Below are positions 23,301 through 29,872 of a DNA stretch of 34,636 nucleotides, in pieces. The stretch is taken from contig JAUNLK010000015.1 of NCBI GenBank assembly GCA_030535395.1, positions 1 to 34,636 of the forward strand. Direction: 5' to 3'. The notes beneath the pieces were generated by a model. That model was given only the letters and a program-made list of their open reading frames with translations, was not told the DNA's origin and did not search any database. This DNA is from Tissierellia bacterium (lineage in GTDB: Bacteria > Bacillota > Clostridia > Tissierellales > Peptoniphilaceae). A program made the position numbers and the translations under genes. Each line of letters opens with the position of its first letter. The stretch's first letter is position 1.

Positions 23301-24650
23301 AAAGGAGCCGCAGCCCGAGGAGCAGGCCTCATTGAGGAGAATGGACTCAATGACATCGCCATTGACCTTCATGGCCTTCATGTCCTGGCCCCCAATGTCC
23401 AAAATGAAGTCCACCTGGGGCTCAAAGAAGCGGGCGGCCCTGAAGTGGGCGATGGTCTCCACCTCCCCCACATCCACGTGGAGGGCGGCCTTGATGAAGT
23501 CCTCCCCGTAGCCGGTGACCCCGGTGTGGGCAATGTAGGCCTCCTGGGGCAGGCGGTCGTAGAGCTCCAGTAGCCGCAGGCGCACCTCGTGGAGGGGCTG
23601 ACCCTGATTGGGCCCGTAGGCCTCATAGAGGACCTCATTGTCCGAGGAGATGGCCACCACCTTGGTGGTGGTACTCCCGGCATCGATGCCCACATAGACG
23701 GGGCCCTCATACTGGGCCAGCTCCCTTCGGGGCAGGTCATTGCCCGAGTGGCGCTTCTTAAAGGCGTCGTACTCCTCCTGGGAGGCAAAGAGGGGATCCA
23801 TGAGCTCATCCTCATTGAGGGAGAGCTGCTCCTCCTTCCCCAGCCGGCTGTACAGATTCAAAAAGCCCATGGGTTTATTGTTCTTTCCCGCCAGGGCCGC
23901 CCCCAGGGCCACGTAGATCTGGCCATTGTCGGGGTCCAGAATCTCCTCATCGGTGAGCTCCAGGGTTTCAATGAAGCGCTTTTTCAGCTCACTCAAGAAG
24001 TGGAGGGGTCCCCCCAAAAAGGCCACCTTCCCCCGAATGGGGCGGCCACAGGCCAAATTGGAGATGGTCTGATTCACCACCGACTGGAAGACGGAGGCGG
24101 CAATGTCCTCCTGAGTGGCCCCCTGATTGATGAGGGCCTGGACATCGGTCTTTGCAAATACCCCACAGCGGGAGGCAATGGGATAGAGCTTATTGTAATT
24201 TTTTGCCAACTCATTGAGGCCCGAGGCATCGGTTTGCAGGAGGGCCGCCATCTGATCGATGAAGGCCCCCGTTCCCCCGGCGCAGATGGAGTTCATCCGC
24301 TGCTCCAAGGCCCCTTGGAAATAGGTAATTTTGGAGTCCTCTCCCCCCAGTTCAATGGCCACATCCGCCGTGGGAAGATAGGTGCTAATGGCCTCGGTGC
24401 CGGCCACCACCTCCTGAATAAAGGGAATCTCCAGCATCTCATGGACCGCCAGGCCCCCACTTCCGGTGACATTGACGGTGATTTGATGGTATTTAAACTG
24501 GGGATAGACCCCCTCCAAGACATCCTTCACCGTCTTTTTCACATCGGAGAAGTGACGGCGATAGGTGCTGTATAAAATCTCATTGTCAGAATTTAAAATT
24601 ACAAGTTTTACCGTGGTGGAGCCCACGTCAAGACCCATGTGCACATTCAT
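20379..24650 (-). CDS. Giant acyl-CoA dehydratase activase-related protein (two BcrAD/BadFG ATPase domains, DUF2229, HgdB-like part)
   Basis: 1423 residues, cytoplasmic. Domain 1 begins [11 protein letters not shown] (5-15), with CAGGTGAF at 123-130 and RCGVF with Cys162; domain 2 begins [10 protein letters not shown] (321-330), with [10 protein letters not shown] (441-450) and RCTVF with Cys482. The cysteines in each resemble the 4Fe-4S ligands of 2-hydroxyglutaryl-CoA dehydratase activator HgdC. Then a Cys-rich knuckle (C602, C605, C609, C628), the DUF2229 block from about 660 ([20 protein letters not shown]) and a dehydratase-component-like C-terminal half. ATG at 24650 is chosen over the open frame to 24710 because AAGGAAGG precedes it and homology starts there. 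Proteins of this architecture are common in anaerobic Firmicutes but have no proven substrate. No dehydratase subunits nearby; promoter at 24687-24715. Confidence 0.9.
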   Translation of the reverse strand: [1423 protein letters not shown]

Positions 24651-24686
24651 ATGGACCTTCCTTCCTAACAAATCACTACGGAATGT

Positions 24687-24715
24687 ATCATATACCCCAG
24701 CACGGCCCAAGGCAA
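24687..24715 (-). promoter_or_regulatory. Promoter of the giant activase gene
   Basis: Minus strand TTGCCT (plus 24710-24715), 17 nt spacer, TATGAT (plus 24687-24692), about 36 nt before the ATG. Four and five of six consensus positions match. Confidence 0.7.
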
Positions 24716-24799
24716 GGGAAATCCAAGCAATTTACACGGATCTAATGGATCCCAGTATTTCGCCATTTCAGGGCCATCTCCACCGAGATTTTCCATAGC

Positions 24800-24829
24800 A
24801 AAAAAGCAGTAGCCCTTCCCTGCTACTAC
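24800..24829 (-). terminator. Terminator of the CarD-YacL-GNAT operon
   Basis: Minus strand 8-bp stem (plus 24806-24813 and 24822-24829, one G-U pair), 8-nt loop, then T6 (plus 24800-24805), 13 nt after the GNAT stop. Confidence 0.85.
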
Positions 24830-24842
24830 TTTCTTCCTACGC

Positions 24843-25424
24843 TCACAGGTATTCTCTTTTGGGTTCTGAGAGGATGCGGTGAAGCTGCTTTGCCACGGGC
24901 CCCGCACTCCACTCCTCCCGGAGTAGATCCATGTAGATGACATTGCGATAGCCCGCCAAATACCTCCTCCGCCGGAGTTTTCCCGCCCGCTGAAAGCCCA
25001 AAGACTCATAGAGGTGAATCCCCCGCTGGTTTTCCTCCACTGCCGTGAGGTAGATCATTTGAAGATTTAAAACCGAAAAACCGTAGTCCAAAATGAGGGT
25101 CAGAGCCTCCCGGCCCACCCCCATATTTCGGTGCTCATGGGCAATGGAAATGCCCACCTCCGCCGAGCGGGAGATCTCATCCAGGGCCATAAATTCCACC
25201 AGGCCCAAGAGCTCCCCGCCCATGGTTACGGCAAATTGTACCTTCTCCGGGGAGGGCTCAAAGTATTCCTCCTCCTCCCGGAGGGTGAAGCGGCCCCCAT
25301 AGGTCCCCGTAAAGGCGGCCAGGGCCCCGTCCTCCATCATCTCCACAAAAAAGGGCAGGTCCTCCGAAACCACCGGGCGGAGGATGAGCTTTGGCCCGGC
25401 AATTTTGGCTAATTTTTCCGACAT
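24843..25424 (-). CDS. GNAT family N-acetyltransferase (RimJ/RimL/SpeG type)
   Basis: Acetyl-CoA-dependent N-acetyltransferase. 193 residues: LILRPVVSEDLPFFVEMM at the start is typical of the RimJ/RimL group, GLVEFMALDEISRSAEVGISI is the central beta strand pair, the acetyl-CoA site HRNMGVGREALTLILDYGF follows (variant of Q/RxxGxG/A), and NLQMIYLTAVEENQRGIHLYESLGFQRAGKLRRR completes the fold. A basic C-terminal tail extends about 25 residues. ATG at 25424 has AGGAGG 6 nt upstream, inside the end of the PIN/TRAM gene, whose stop is 2 nt before it. Substrate unknown. Confidence 0.88.
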   Translation of the reverse strand: MSEKLAKIAGPKLILRPVVSEDLPFFVEMMEDGALAAFTGTYGGRFTLREEEEYFEPSPEKVQFAVTMGGELLGLVEFMALDEISRSAEVGISIAHEHRNMGVGREALTLILDYGFSVLNLQMIYLTAVEENQRGIHLYESLGFQRAGKLRRRRYLAGYRNVIYMDLLREEWSAGPVAKQLHRILSEPKREYL

Positions 25425-25425
25425 C

Positions 25426-26511
25426 CTACTCCTCCTTGGGCTTTGCGAAGATCATCTTGCCGGCACTGGTCTGGAGGACGCTGGTGACAATGCAGTCCAC
25501 CATTTGATCCATGTACTGGATGCCATTTTCTATGACGATCATGGTGCCGTCATCGAGATAGCCCAGGCCCTGATTTTCGTGGGCCCCCTCCTTGACCACT
25601 CGAACGGTGATCTCCTCCCCGGCAATGAAGATGGGCTTCATGGCATTGGCCAGATTGTTCACATTGAGGACGGTGATTCCCTGAACGGTGGCCACCTTGT
25701 TGAGATTGTAGTCGGTGGTGATGAGGAGGGCATTTCGGTCCTTGCTGAGCTTTAAGAGCTTGGCATCGATGGCCGGAATCTTCTCGTAGGCCTCCTCCAC
25801 AATTTCCACATCCAAGTTTTCCATCATGGACTTCAGGGTGTCCAGGCCCCTCCGTCCCCGATTCCGCTTCATGGCATCGCCGCTGTCGGCAATGTGCTGG
25901 AGCTCTCCCAGGACAAATTCAGGAACCAAAAAGGGCCCCTCCAAAAAGCCTGTGGCCACCACATCGGCCACCCGGCCATCGATGATGGTGGAAGTGTCCA
26001 GTACCTTGGGCAGGGAGGAAGTGCCCTCCACCCGGGACTCGTGTTTTTTATTGCCCCTTACGGTTTCAAAGAGGTCCGAGAAGATTTGGGAGATCTCTCC
26101 CTTTCGCTTCAAGAGGACCCGCACCCCCACCTGGGCCAGAATGAAGTAGAGGATCAGACTGGCGATGGGGCCCACAAAGGGCAGATTCAGGCGATACAGG
26201 GGCAGGGAGATGAGATAGGCGATAATGATGCCCAAAAGCAGGCCAATGATCCCCCACACCAGATCCGAAAGGGGGCGACTGGCAATCTCCCTTTCCAAAT
26301 ACATCATAAAATTCTCGGTCCAATGATAGACATAGCGCCCCACCACGTAAAAAATAATACCGAATAAAAGTGCAGAAAATACGTGGAAGGCAATCCGGGC
26401 TGGAATGATGTCCAGCCAGTCCAGGACCCCCAAATAGAACACCCTTCGTGCGAGATAAAAGCCCAGAGCCAGGCCCAAAATGGAAAACACCACACGAAAT
26501 AGGATGCTCAT
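25426..26511 (-). CDS. Membrane-anchored PIN/TRAM-domain protein (YacL family)
   Basis: Predicted RNase-like protein of unknown target. 361 residues: four membrane spans in residues 1-135 (about 5-22, 38-60, 85-105, 114-133), then a PIN nuclease domain from about 168 (KVLDTSTIIDGR, with acidic Asp172; LVPEFVLGELQHIAD; RRGLDTLKSM; LLITTDYNLNKVA) and a C-terminal TRAM RNA-binding domain (about 293-350). The ATG at 26511 is used here, but the nearest strong AGGAGG (plus 26536-26541) lies 24 nt from it and instead 6 nt from an in-frame ATT (26529); a rare ATT start adding six residues is possible. It follows the CarD-like gene by 19 nt, an order known from other Firmicutes. Confidence 0.9.
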   Translation of the reverse strand: MSILFRVVFSILGLALGFYLARRVFYLGVLDWLDIIPARIAFHVFSALLFGIIFYVVGRYVYHWTENFMMYLEREIASRPLSDLVWGIIGLLLGIIIAYLISLPLYRLNLPFVGPIASLILYFILAQVGVRVLLKRKGEISQIFSDLFETVRGNKKHESRVEGTSSLPKVLDTSTIIDGRVADVVATGFLEGPFLVPEFVLGELQHIADSGDAMKRNRGRRGLDTLKSMMENLDVEIVEEAYEKIPAIDAKLLKLSKDRNALLITTDYNLNKVATVQGITVLNVNNLANAMKPIFIAGEEITVRVVKEGAHENQGLGYLDDGTMIVIENGIQYMDQMVDCIVTSVLQTSAGKMIFAKPKEE

Positions 26512-26530
26512 CACTCGATTCTTTTGAATA

Positions 26531-27040
26531 CTACTCCTCCTCTCCCTTGCCTCCAATGGATTTTTCCAGTGCTTCACCCACCAGACTTTCAATTTCGTCG
26601 TAGGGCTTGTCGTAGACCAGAACCATCTCCGAGAGAATAATTTGTCGGGCCACATTGAGCATTTTCCGCTCCCCAGTGGAGAGGGATTTTTCCCCGTCCA
26701 GGGCCTCCAAATTTTTCACAACTTCCGCAATTTGAGTCAGATCACCACTTTTGATGATGTCCTGATTGAAGCGATACCTGCGGTTCCAGTTTTTGGGCAT
26801 TTCCATGAGCTCTGGATCCTCCATGGCATCAAAGACTCGGTCCATTTCCTCGGGGGACATAATGGGCCGAACCCCCACTTCATCCATGCTTCCCTTGGGC
26901 ACCAGGACCCGCATATCGTTTACGGGGATCTTCAGAATATAGTACTCCCTGGTCTCCCCTAAAATGCTCTTCTCTTCTATATCTTCGATGACTCCGGCCC
27001 CATGAATGGGATAGACGATTTTGTCACCAATTTCAAACAT
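26531..27040 (-). CDS. CarD/CdnL-like RNA polymerase-binding transcription regulator
   Basis: 169 residues. The N-terminal 60 residues form the Tudor-like RNA polymerase-interacting domain shared with Mfd (MFEIGDKIVYPIHGAGVIEDIEEK...REYYILKIP...RVLVP), and the rest is the helical DNA-backbone-binding domain (WNRRYRFNQDIIKSGDLTQIAEVVKNL..., ERKMLNVARQIILSEMVLV). Known members stabilise open promoter complexes, often at rRNA promoters. ATG at 27040 has AAGGAGG 5-6 nt before it. First gene of an operon with YacL-type and GNAT genes. Confidence 0.93.
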   Translation of the reverse strand: MFEIGDKIVYPIHGAGVIEDIEEKSILGETREYYILKIPVNDMRVLVPKGSMDEVGVRPIMSPEEMDRVFDAMEDPELMEMPKNWNRRYRFNQDIIKSGDLTQIAEVVKNLEALDGEKSLSTGERKMLNVARQIILSEMVLVYDKPYDEIESLVGEALEKSIGGKGEEE

Positions 27041-27070
27041 GGCTACCTCCTTCTATGTACCCTGCTCAAT

Positions 27071-27079
27071 ATTATATCA
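27071..27079 (-). promoter_or_regulatory. Extended -10 promoter of the CarD operon
   Basis: Minus strand TGATATAAT: perfect TATAAT (plus 27071-27076) with TG one base upstream (plus 27078-27079). No clear -35 is present. About 30 nt before the ATG. Confidence 0.7.
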
Positions 27080-27310
27080 TAGAAGTGAAAAATAAATTAG
27101 CCTATCACAAAATGAGACCCTTTGCAAGTGGAAAACCCAGAAGTCTCCGGGGCGGCATTTTTTCCCCTCCACTGCCACGGCGGAACGGCATTAATCGAAA
27201 CTGCCCAGCCGGGCCACCGCCAATAAAGGACCAGGGCAGTCCCTCTCACTTTTCTACCCTGAGATTGTAAAGGGCAGATTGCCTCCCCGTTAAATCTACA
27301 TGTTCCGGCG
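27080..27310. other. Gene-free stretch between CarD and DUF2200 genes
   Basis: No coding region or RNA gene that I can support. It is mixed in composition and holds several short GC-rich inverted pieces but no recognisable riboswitch. Confidence 0.4.
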
Positions 27311-27350
27311 CCTCTCATGTTTTGTGAGAGGATGGTCCATCTGCTATGAT
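27311..27350 (+). promoter_or_regulatory. Promoter of the DUF2200 gene with overlapping inverted repeat
   Basis: TTGTGA (27322-27327), 17 nt spacer, TATGAT (27345-27350) with TGC before the -10. A 7-bp inverted repeat CCTCTCA/TGAGAGG (27311-27317, 27325-27331) covers the -35 box, a good place for a repressor operator. Confidence 0.65.
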
Positions 27351-27383
27351 GGAGGCAGAAATATTTGAGAAAAGAGGAAGATC

Positions 27384-27734
27384 ATGGCCAGGGAAAAAAT
27401 TTACGATATGTTGTTTTCCAAGGTCTTTCCCATGCTCATTGCCAAGGCAGAGGGAAAGGGCAGGACTCGGGGGGAGGTCTTGGAGATTGCAGAGTGGCTC
27501 ACAGGCTACGCACCGGAAGAAATTGAGGGCTTTTTGGCATCGGATTTGACCTATGGGGACTTCTTCCTCCAGGCCCCCCAGCTCCACCCCAATCGGAGCC
27601 TCATCACCGGCAGCATCTGCGGCATTCGGGTGGAGGAAATTGAGGAGCCCCTCATGAGGGAGATCCGCTACCTGGACAAGCTCATCGACGAACTTGCCCG
27701 GGGAAAGGCCATGGAGAAGATTCTCAGGAAGTAG
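27384..27734 (+). CDS. DUF2200 family protein
   Basis: 116 residues, full-length for the family: [37 protein letters not shown], then [55 protein letters not shown], which is nearly the family consensus from end to end. Cytosolic, no membrane span. Biochemical role unknown; often found as a single small gene in Firmicutes and other bacteria. ATG at 27384 follows AGAGGAA at about 6 nt. Confidence 0.92.
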   Translation: MAREKIYDMLFSKVFPMLIAKAEGKGRTRGEVLEIAEWLTGYAPEEIEGFLASDLTYGDFFLQAPQLHPNRSLITGSICGIRVEEIEEPLMREIRYLDKLIDELARGKAMEKILRK

Positions 27735-27753
27735 CTCCGCGAAAGACCGCCGC

Positions 27754-27796
27754 AAAAAGGCCCCCGCTGAAGGAAATGTTCAGCGGGGGCCTTTGG
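27754..27796. terminator. Bidirectional terminator between DUF2200 and DUF47 genes
   Basis: Perfect 13-bp GC-rich stem (27759-27771, 27779-27791) with a 7-nt loop, A5 on the left and TTTGGTTT on the right, serving the two convergent units. Confidence 0.9.
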
Positions 27797-27801
27797 TTTG
27801 C

Positions 27802-28431
27802 CTATTCATTTTTTAAGAGAACCGTCTCCACTTCATTGGCCACGGACTCCAGGGCGTCCAGGGCCGTCTCCAAGGCGTCGATGACTTCCTTCCACACCAG
27901 GACATAGCGCAGGTCCTCCTGGTGGCTGTAGCCAAAGAGCTTGCGAATGGTGGCAATGTAGAGGTCGTCCCCCTTGCCCTCCAAAAAATTAATGCGAATG
28001 ACCTTCTCCCGGAGGTCGTTCTTCTTCCGGTGATTGACAAATTCCACCATGAGCTGGGAAAACTCCTCCGTGGCCTGGAAGATGAGCTCCACAAAGTCCA
28101 TGGCCTCGGGGATGAGCTGGGGCACATGGTACATGTAGAGGCAGAGGAGCACATCCTCAATGGAGTCCACAATGGAGTCCAGGGCGTGGGCCAGATTGAT
28201 GATGTCCTCCCGGGCCAGGGGGGGAAAGTACTCCTGGGCCAGGGCATCGATGACGGAGTGGGTGATCTGATCGGCCTCCTGCTCCAGCCCGTGCATCTCT
28301 TGGGTCCTGTCCTTTAATTTGCTGGGATCGTAGTCTGCCGCCACTTCCGAGAGGAGATCCGCCGCCTCACGAGCTTTCTTCGAAAGATTTGCAAAGCTTT
28401 GAAAGTAGTTAAAGTGTATTTCCTCAAACAT
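27802..28431 (-). CDS. DUF47 (PhoU-like) partner of the PiT transporter
   Basis: 209 residues, all-helical, of the YkaA/DUF47 family (PhoU-like). Motifs: YFQSFANLSKKAREAADLL, EMHGLEQEADQITHSVIDAL, EYFPPLAREDIINLAHALDSIVDSIEDVL (metal-binding E/D-rich helix), and a C-terminal ALETALDALESVANEVETVLLKN. Members pair with PiT transporters and are thought to regulate their activity or metal-phosphate handling. ATG at 28431 has GGGAG 6 nt before it and lies 12 nt after the transporter stop, so both are one operon. Confidence 0.92.
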   Translation of the reverse strand: MFEEIHFNYFQSFANLSKKAREAADLLSEVAADYDPSKLKDRTQEMHGLEQEADQITHSVIDALAQEYFPPLAREDIINLAHALDSIVDSIEDVLLCLYMYHVPQLIPEAMDFVELIFQATEEFSQLMVEFVNHRKKNDLREKVIRINFLEGKGDDLYIATIRKLFGYSHQEDLRYVLVWKEVIDALETALDALESVANEVETVLLKNE

Positions 28432-28443
28432 AGTTCACTCCCA

Positions 28444-29505
28444 TTACAGGGCCCCACCGACCCCAATCGCCAAGAAAACTTTTGTTAACAAATAGCCCAG
28501 TCCCCAACAAATGGGGAAACTCAATATCCACAGGAGGACAATGCCCACCACCTTCCGCCAATTCACCCGCTTCACGCCCCCCTCGGCTCCGGCGGCGATA
28601 ATGGCGGAGATCTTGGTCTGATTGGTGGACATGGGCACGCCCAAAATTCCCCCCAGGATCAGATTGATAAAACTTGCCGATTCAATGGCGATTCCCATGG
28701 GGAGGGTGATCTTGGTGATTCGCTGGCCCAAATTTCGAACGATGCGCCTGGAGCCCACAAAGGTGCCAAAACTGAGGACCAGCGCCACCAGTATCATCAG
28801 CCACAGGGGAATCACAAAGACCCCACTGGCCGCCACCGTGCCCTGGAGGGCCAGGTAGAGGGCCGCCACATACTTCTGGCCATTTCTGGCCCCGTGAATG
28901 AAGGAGGTCCCCCCCAGGAAGAAGATGTGGCTCTCCCGGAGCCTCGGATCCCAGTCCCCCCGCTCCTTGGGGGCCAAGGACCTCCTGAGAATTTTCAAAA
29001 TGATCACGGTGAGGGCCCCCGTGAGGACGGGAGTGAGGACAAAGCCCACCATCATGGGGAGGGCATGGGGGTTGGACCCCAGTCGCTCCCTCATATTGAG
29101 GGCTGCCACACTCCCCAAAAGGCCGGAGAAAATGCCGTGGCTCTCCGAGGCCGGCACCCCCAACAGCCAGTTGATGGGGGCCCACAACAGAAAAGTGATG
29201 AGGGAGGAGAGGAGGACCACACGGCTGAGGCCCTGATCCTGGGGAAAGGCGATGAAACTGTAGAGATAATTGATGATCTGGGAGTTGAAGACGGTGATGC
29301 ACAGCACCCCGAAAAAATTACTCACGGCGGCCATGCTCACCGCCCACCGCCTGTGGAGGGTGCGGGTGGACACCACGGTGACTATGGTGGCGGCGGAGTC
29401 CATCCAGCCCCCCACAAAGATGGCCAGCACCACCACCACAGTGCCAATGAGGTACAGGGGCGACTGAAAGAGCAGACTGATAAATTCAGAAAATTCCAGA
29501 GTCAA
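28444..29505 (-). CDS. pit: PiT-family inorganic anion (phosphate) transporter
   Basis: Low-affinity phosphate:cation symporter of the PHO4 family, 353 residues, about ten membrane spans in two inverted halves. The second-half signature is recognisable (FFLGGTSFIHGARNGQKYVAALYLA), as is the central LLWAPINWLLGVPASESHGIFSGLLGS block. The first-half signature is aberrant: GGWMDSAATIVTVVSTRTL instead of the usual N-G-x-H/N-D-x-A-N form, keeping the Asp but losing both Asn. The frame is open to 29610, but TTG at 29505 is chosen: GGGGTG is 4 nt upstream and family proteins start right before the first span. A sulfate-carrying member (CysP) exists in this family, but the DUF47 gene downstream argues for phosphate. 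Confidence 0.88.
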   Translation of the reverse strand: MTLEFSEFISLLFQSPLYLIGTVVVVLAIFVGGWMDSAATIVTVVSTRTLHRRWAVSMAAVSNFFGVLCITVFNSQIINYLYSFIAFPQDQGLSRVVLLSSLITFLLWAPINWLLGVPASESHGIFSGLLGSVAALNMRERLGSNPHALPMMVGFVLTPVLTGALTVIILKILRRSLAPKERGDWDPRLRESHIFFLGGTSFIHGARNGQKYVAALYLALQGTVAASGVFVIPLWLMILVALVLSFGTFVGSRRIVRNLGQRITKITLPMGIAIESASFINLILGGILGVPMSTNQTKISAIIAAGAEGGVKRVNWRKVVGIVLLWILSFPICWGLGYLLTKVFLAIGVGGAL

Positions 29506-29557
29506 TAGACACCCCTTCCCTTCTCTTCTACAATATGTCGCGGCCAAAAGAGGGCCC

Positions 29558-29650
29558 GCCCATGGTTTCATGGGCTCCTGCGATCTTTGCACATACGGGA
29601 AGGTGCCCACTCCTCAACCGACAACTGACTTTGGGAGACCGGGGCACCTT
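29558..29650 (-). promoter_or_regulatory. Structured leader RNA of the PiT operon
   Basis: About 160 nt of leader before the TTG start. On the minus strand a perfect 9-bp stem AAGGTGCCC/GGGCACCTT (plus 29642-29650 and 29600-29608) encloses a 33-nt internal segment that can form a CTCC/GGAG stem, and is followed by a perfect 7-bp hairpin GCCCATG/CATGGGC with a 4-nt loop (plus 29558-29575). No known riboswitch core is recognised. Confidence 0.45.
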
Positions 29651-29668
29651 CACTTACTCAATATCTAG

Positions 29669-29677
29669 AGTATATCA
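29669..29677 (-). promoter_or_regulatory. Extended -10 promoter of the PiT operon
   Basis: Minus strand TGATATACT: TATACT at plus 29669-29674, TG at 29676-29677. The -35 region (ATTTTG) is non-consensus, as expected if an activator helps. Confidence 0.55.
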
Positions 29678-29701
29678 CAGATTTACCACCTCAAAATAAA
29701 T

Positions 29702-29718
29702 TTTACACAACCTTAAAA
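29702..29718 (-). promoter_or_regulatory. Pho-box-like repeat upstream of the PiT gene
   Basis: Minus strand TTTTAA-N5-TGTAAA with 11-bp period, ending 27 nt before the -10 box; plus strand TTTACA-N5-TTAAAA. The second hexamer is the same as in the perfect pair upstream of sqdB. It resembles PhoP boxes of Gram-positives (inference). Confidence 0.4.
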
Positions 29719-29761
29719 TTGCGGCCAAAGCTGTGAAAAATTCCTGTTTTTTTCTTCACAT

Positions 29762-29790
29762 TTGAAAACTCAAGCCCCAAGGGTTACAAT
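29762..29790 (+). promoter_or_regulatory. Promoter of selD-yedF
   Basis: TTGAAA (29762-29767), 17 nt spacer, TACAAT (29785-29790). Five of six consensus positions match in each box. Confidence 0.75.
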
Positions 29791-29800
29791 TTTTTTGAAA

Positions 29801-29838
29801 GCCCTGGGAGCAGATGGGCCAGCCACCGAGTCCAGGGC
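29801..29838 (+). other. Stem-loop in the selD leader
   Basis: GCCCTGG/CCAGGGC, perfect 7-bp stem (29801-29807, 29832-29838) with a 24-nt loop, at the 5' end of the selD transcript. Followed by AATTTT, so a weak attenuator is possible. It is not placed like a bacterial SECIS element. Confidence 0.4.
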
Positions 29839-29872
29839 AATTTTGGCAGTGCACTGACTAGAAAGGGATGCA

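Noticed and set aside
20382-24575. Plus-strand open frames opposite the activase gene
   Set aside because: They are by-products of the high GC bias of the minus-strand gene, with no ribosome binding sites or recognisable domains.
24651-24710. Longer N-terminus for the giant activase
   Set aside because: It would include the promoter -10 region and has no ribosome binding site; the ATG at 24650 begins the homologous part.
29801-29838. SECIS element for selenocysteine in selD
   Set aside because: It lies before the start codon, not after an in-frame UGA, and the active-site motif uses Cys.
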